Source: Actinomycetales bacterium | Lineage (GTDB): Bacteria; Actinomycetota; Actinomycetes; Actinomycetales; Microbacteriaceae | Assembly: GCA_015655415.1 (NCBI GenBank) | Contig: JAATFB010000068.1 | Coordinates: forward strand, 1-39,763 | Direction: 5' to 3' | DNA: 39,763 bases | Shown: piece by piece, positions 38,300 through 39,763 of the stretch | How positions within the stretch are numbered: the stretch's first letter is position 1 | How the letters are laid out: every line of letters begins with the position of its first letter | Position numbers and translations under genes: made by a program | Notes under the pieces: model-generated | What the model was told of the DNA's origin: nothing | Seen by the model: only the letters and a program-made list of their open reading frames with translations | The model's database searches: none

Positions 38300-39763
38300 A
38301 CCGACCCGGCGCAGAAGCCAGCAGAGACCACGGCCGGGCCGGGGGAGGCCCTGCCCTCGTCCGGCATCCTCCTCGATGAGCTCGATCCCGGCGTCCGCCC
38401 CCAGGACGACCTCTACCGGCACGTCAACGGCAGGTGGCTCGCACGCACGGAGATCCCGGCCGACAAGGCCAGGTGGGGATCGTTCATCATCCTCGCCGAG
38501 GAGTCGGAGAAGGCGGTGCGCGAGATCGTCGACGAGGCGCAGAACGCCGTCGGCGGCACGGAGGCGCGCAAGTTCGGCGACCTGTTCGCCAGCTTCATGG
38601 ACACTGACCGGATCGACCGGCTCGGGGTGTCCCCGGTCGAGTCGAGACTGGCGCTAGCGGGCGATGTGGACTCGGTCGACGGCCTGCTTCGGACCATCGG
38701 CGGCCTGGAGAGGAGCGGGCTGAGCGGCTTCTACAAGCTCTTCGTGGACAACGACCCGGGCGACCCGGAGCGCTACCTGGTGTTCGTCGAGCAGGGCGGC
38801 ATCTCGTTGCCCGACGAGAGCTACTACCGCGAGGAGCGGTTCGCCTCCGTGCGCGACGCCTACATCGGACACGTGCAGCGCATGTTCGAGCTGGCGGGTC
38901 TGCGGGACGCGCCGCGCCGCGCTCAGAACGTGTTCGACCTCGAGACCGACATCGCCGGGCAGCACTGGGACAACGTCGCCAGCCGCGACAGCGAGAAGAC
39001 CTACAACCTGTACGCCTGGGCGGATGCCGCCGCCCTTGCTCCCGGCGTGGACCTCGGCGTCTGGCTGGCGGCCCTCGGCGCCCCGGCGGGCGCGTTCGAG
39101 GAGGTGGTGCTGCGTCAGCCGAGCTTCACGACCGGGCTCGCCTCGCTTCTCACCGAGGACCGGCTAGAGCAGTGGCGCGACTGGCTCAGCTGGAAGGTGC
39201 TGCACGACGCCGCCCCTTACCTGAGCGGCGAGTTCGTCGACGCGAACTTCGACTTCTACGGTCGCACGCTCACCGGCACGCCGCAGATCCGCGATCGGTG
39301 GAAGCGCGGTGTGTCGCTGGTGGAGGGCGCGATGGGCGAGGCGGTCGGCCGCGTCTATGTCGAGAGGCACTTCCCGCCGGAGTCGAAGCGTCGGATGGAC
39401 GTGCTGGTCGGGAACCTCATCACCGCATACGAGCAGTCGATCCGCACCCTGGACTGGATGGGCGAGGACACCAGGAGGCGCGCGCTCGACAAGCTCGCGA
39501 AGTTCACGCCCAAGATCGGGTACCCGGCGAGGTGGCGAGACTACTCGAGCCTGGTGATCGATCCCACGGACCTGATCGGCAACGTGCGACGCTCCGCCGA
39601 GTTCGAGTTCCGCCGCGAGCTGGGCAAGATCGGCAGGCCGATCGATCGCGACGAGTGGTTCATGACGCCGCAGACGGTCAACGCCTACTACAACCCGGGC
39701 TTCAACGAGATCGTGTTCCCCGCCGCCATCCTGCAGCTCCCCTTCTTCGACCCGAACCGCGAC
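38297..39763 (+). CDS. M13-family metallopeptidase (PepO/neprilysin type), 5' part
   Basis: Zinc endopeptidase of the neprilysin family, cut by the window edge after 489 codons; full members are near 650. The N-terminal M13_N domain is present from VRPQDDLYRHVNGRWL (about residue 35) onward. The conserved substrate-binding motif NAYYNPGFNEIVFPAAILQ lies at about 460-478. The zinc site HExxH would follow just beyond the window. There is no signal peptide, so it is probably cytoplasmic, as in other actinobacterial PepO proteins, and could degrade imported peptides. It is divergent from the peptide transporter operon. Confidence 0.94.
   Translation, partial: MTDPAQKPAETTAGPGEALPSSGILLDELDPGVRPQDDLYRHVNGRWLARTEIPADKARWGSFIILAEESEKAVREIVDEAQNAVGGTEARKFGDLFASFMDTDRIDRLGVSPVESRLALAGDVDSVDGLLRTIGGLERSGLSGFYKLFVDNDPGDPERYLVFVEQGGISLPDESYYREERFASVRDAYIGHVQRMFELAGLRDAPRRAQNVFDLETDIAGQHWDNVASRDSEKTYNLYAWADAAALAPGVDLGVWLAALGAPAGAFEEVVLRQPSFTTGLASLLTEDRLEQWRDWLSWKVLHDAAPYLSGEFVDANFDFYGRTLTGTPQIRDRWKRGVSLVEGAMGEAVGRVYVERHFPPESKRRMDVLVGNLITAYEQSIRTLDWMGEDTRRRALDKLAKFTPKIGYPARWRDYSSLVIDPTDLIGNVRRSAEFEFRRELGKIGRPIDRDEWFMTPQTVNAYYNPGFNEIVFPAAILQLPFFDPNRD

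Noticed and set aside
1..39763. Mobile elements, prophage or integration sites
   Set aside because: No transposase, integrase or phage genes; the tRNA-Leu 3' end is not repeated elsewhere in the window.

Overview
The window is a chromosomal segment from a high-GC Gram-positive bacterium, almost certainly an actinobacterium and most likely of the family Microbacteriaceae. The reasons are the roughly 70% GC content, many GTG starts, the serine/threonine kinase - PbpA - RodA - PstP - FhaB - FhaA cell-wall operon, lsr2, the mismatch endonuclease NucS, a single-chain glycyl-tRNA synthetase, an aspartate aminotransferase of the actinobacterial Ic type, and many TANNNT promoters placed 6-7 nt before start codons. 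I see no insertion sequence, prophage or CRISPR array. The family-level assignment is inference.

Region 1 (1-6400): the minus-strand growth and division operon, read fhaA > fhaB > pstP > rodA > pbpA > pknA. The window cuts pknA. Genes overlap or lie within a few bases. The operon promoter is next to a divergent tRNA-Leu(CAG). The intergenic DNA between them holds a long inverted repeat and a strong G-quadruplex motif.

Region 2 (6400-18500): a Kup potassium transporter; an MFS exporter and MerR regulator operon with a MerR-type operator and an apparently leaderless start; a zinc alcohol dehydrogenase; glycyl-tRNA synthetase; a TIGR01777-type epimerase; glycerol kinase; a small membrane protein; an endonuclease/exonuclease/phosphatase-fold protein; and a proline-rich DUF4190-like membrane protein.

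Region 3 (18500-28100): aspartate aminotransferase, a DHA2-type drug exporter, a lone ABC ATPase, a universal stress protein, then a three-gene operon of type III polyketide synthase, ICMT-type methyltransferase and FAD monooxygenase. That operon is probably a phenolic-lipid pathway like srsABC or bpsAB. After it come a HAD phosphatase, lsr2 and nucS.

Region 4 (28100-39763): an MFS transporter facing a LacI regulator with a palindromic operator candidate, a MATE exporter, a complete peptide ABC transporter operon (lipoprotein, fused double ATPase, two permeases), and the start of an M13 metallopeptidase. Peptide import and peptidase are neighbours and may act in related processes.

The most unusual content is outside the genes. 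A GGTTGAGC...GTCGAAACC repeat family sits at gene 3' ends and supplies the stop codon of three genes in the same frame (GCC/GCT GGY TGA). Several intergenic spaces carry long near-perfect inverted repeats. About a dozen transcription units look leaderless.
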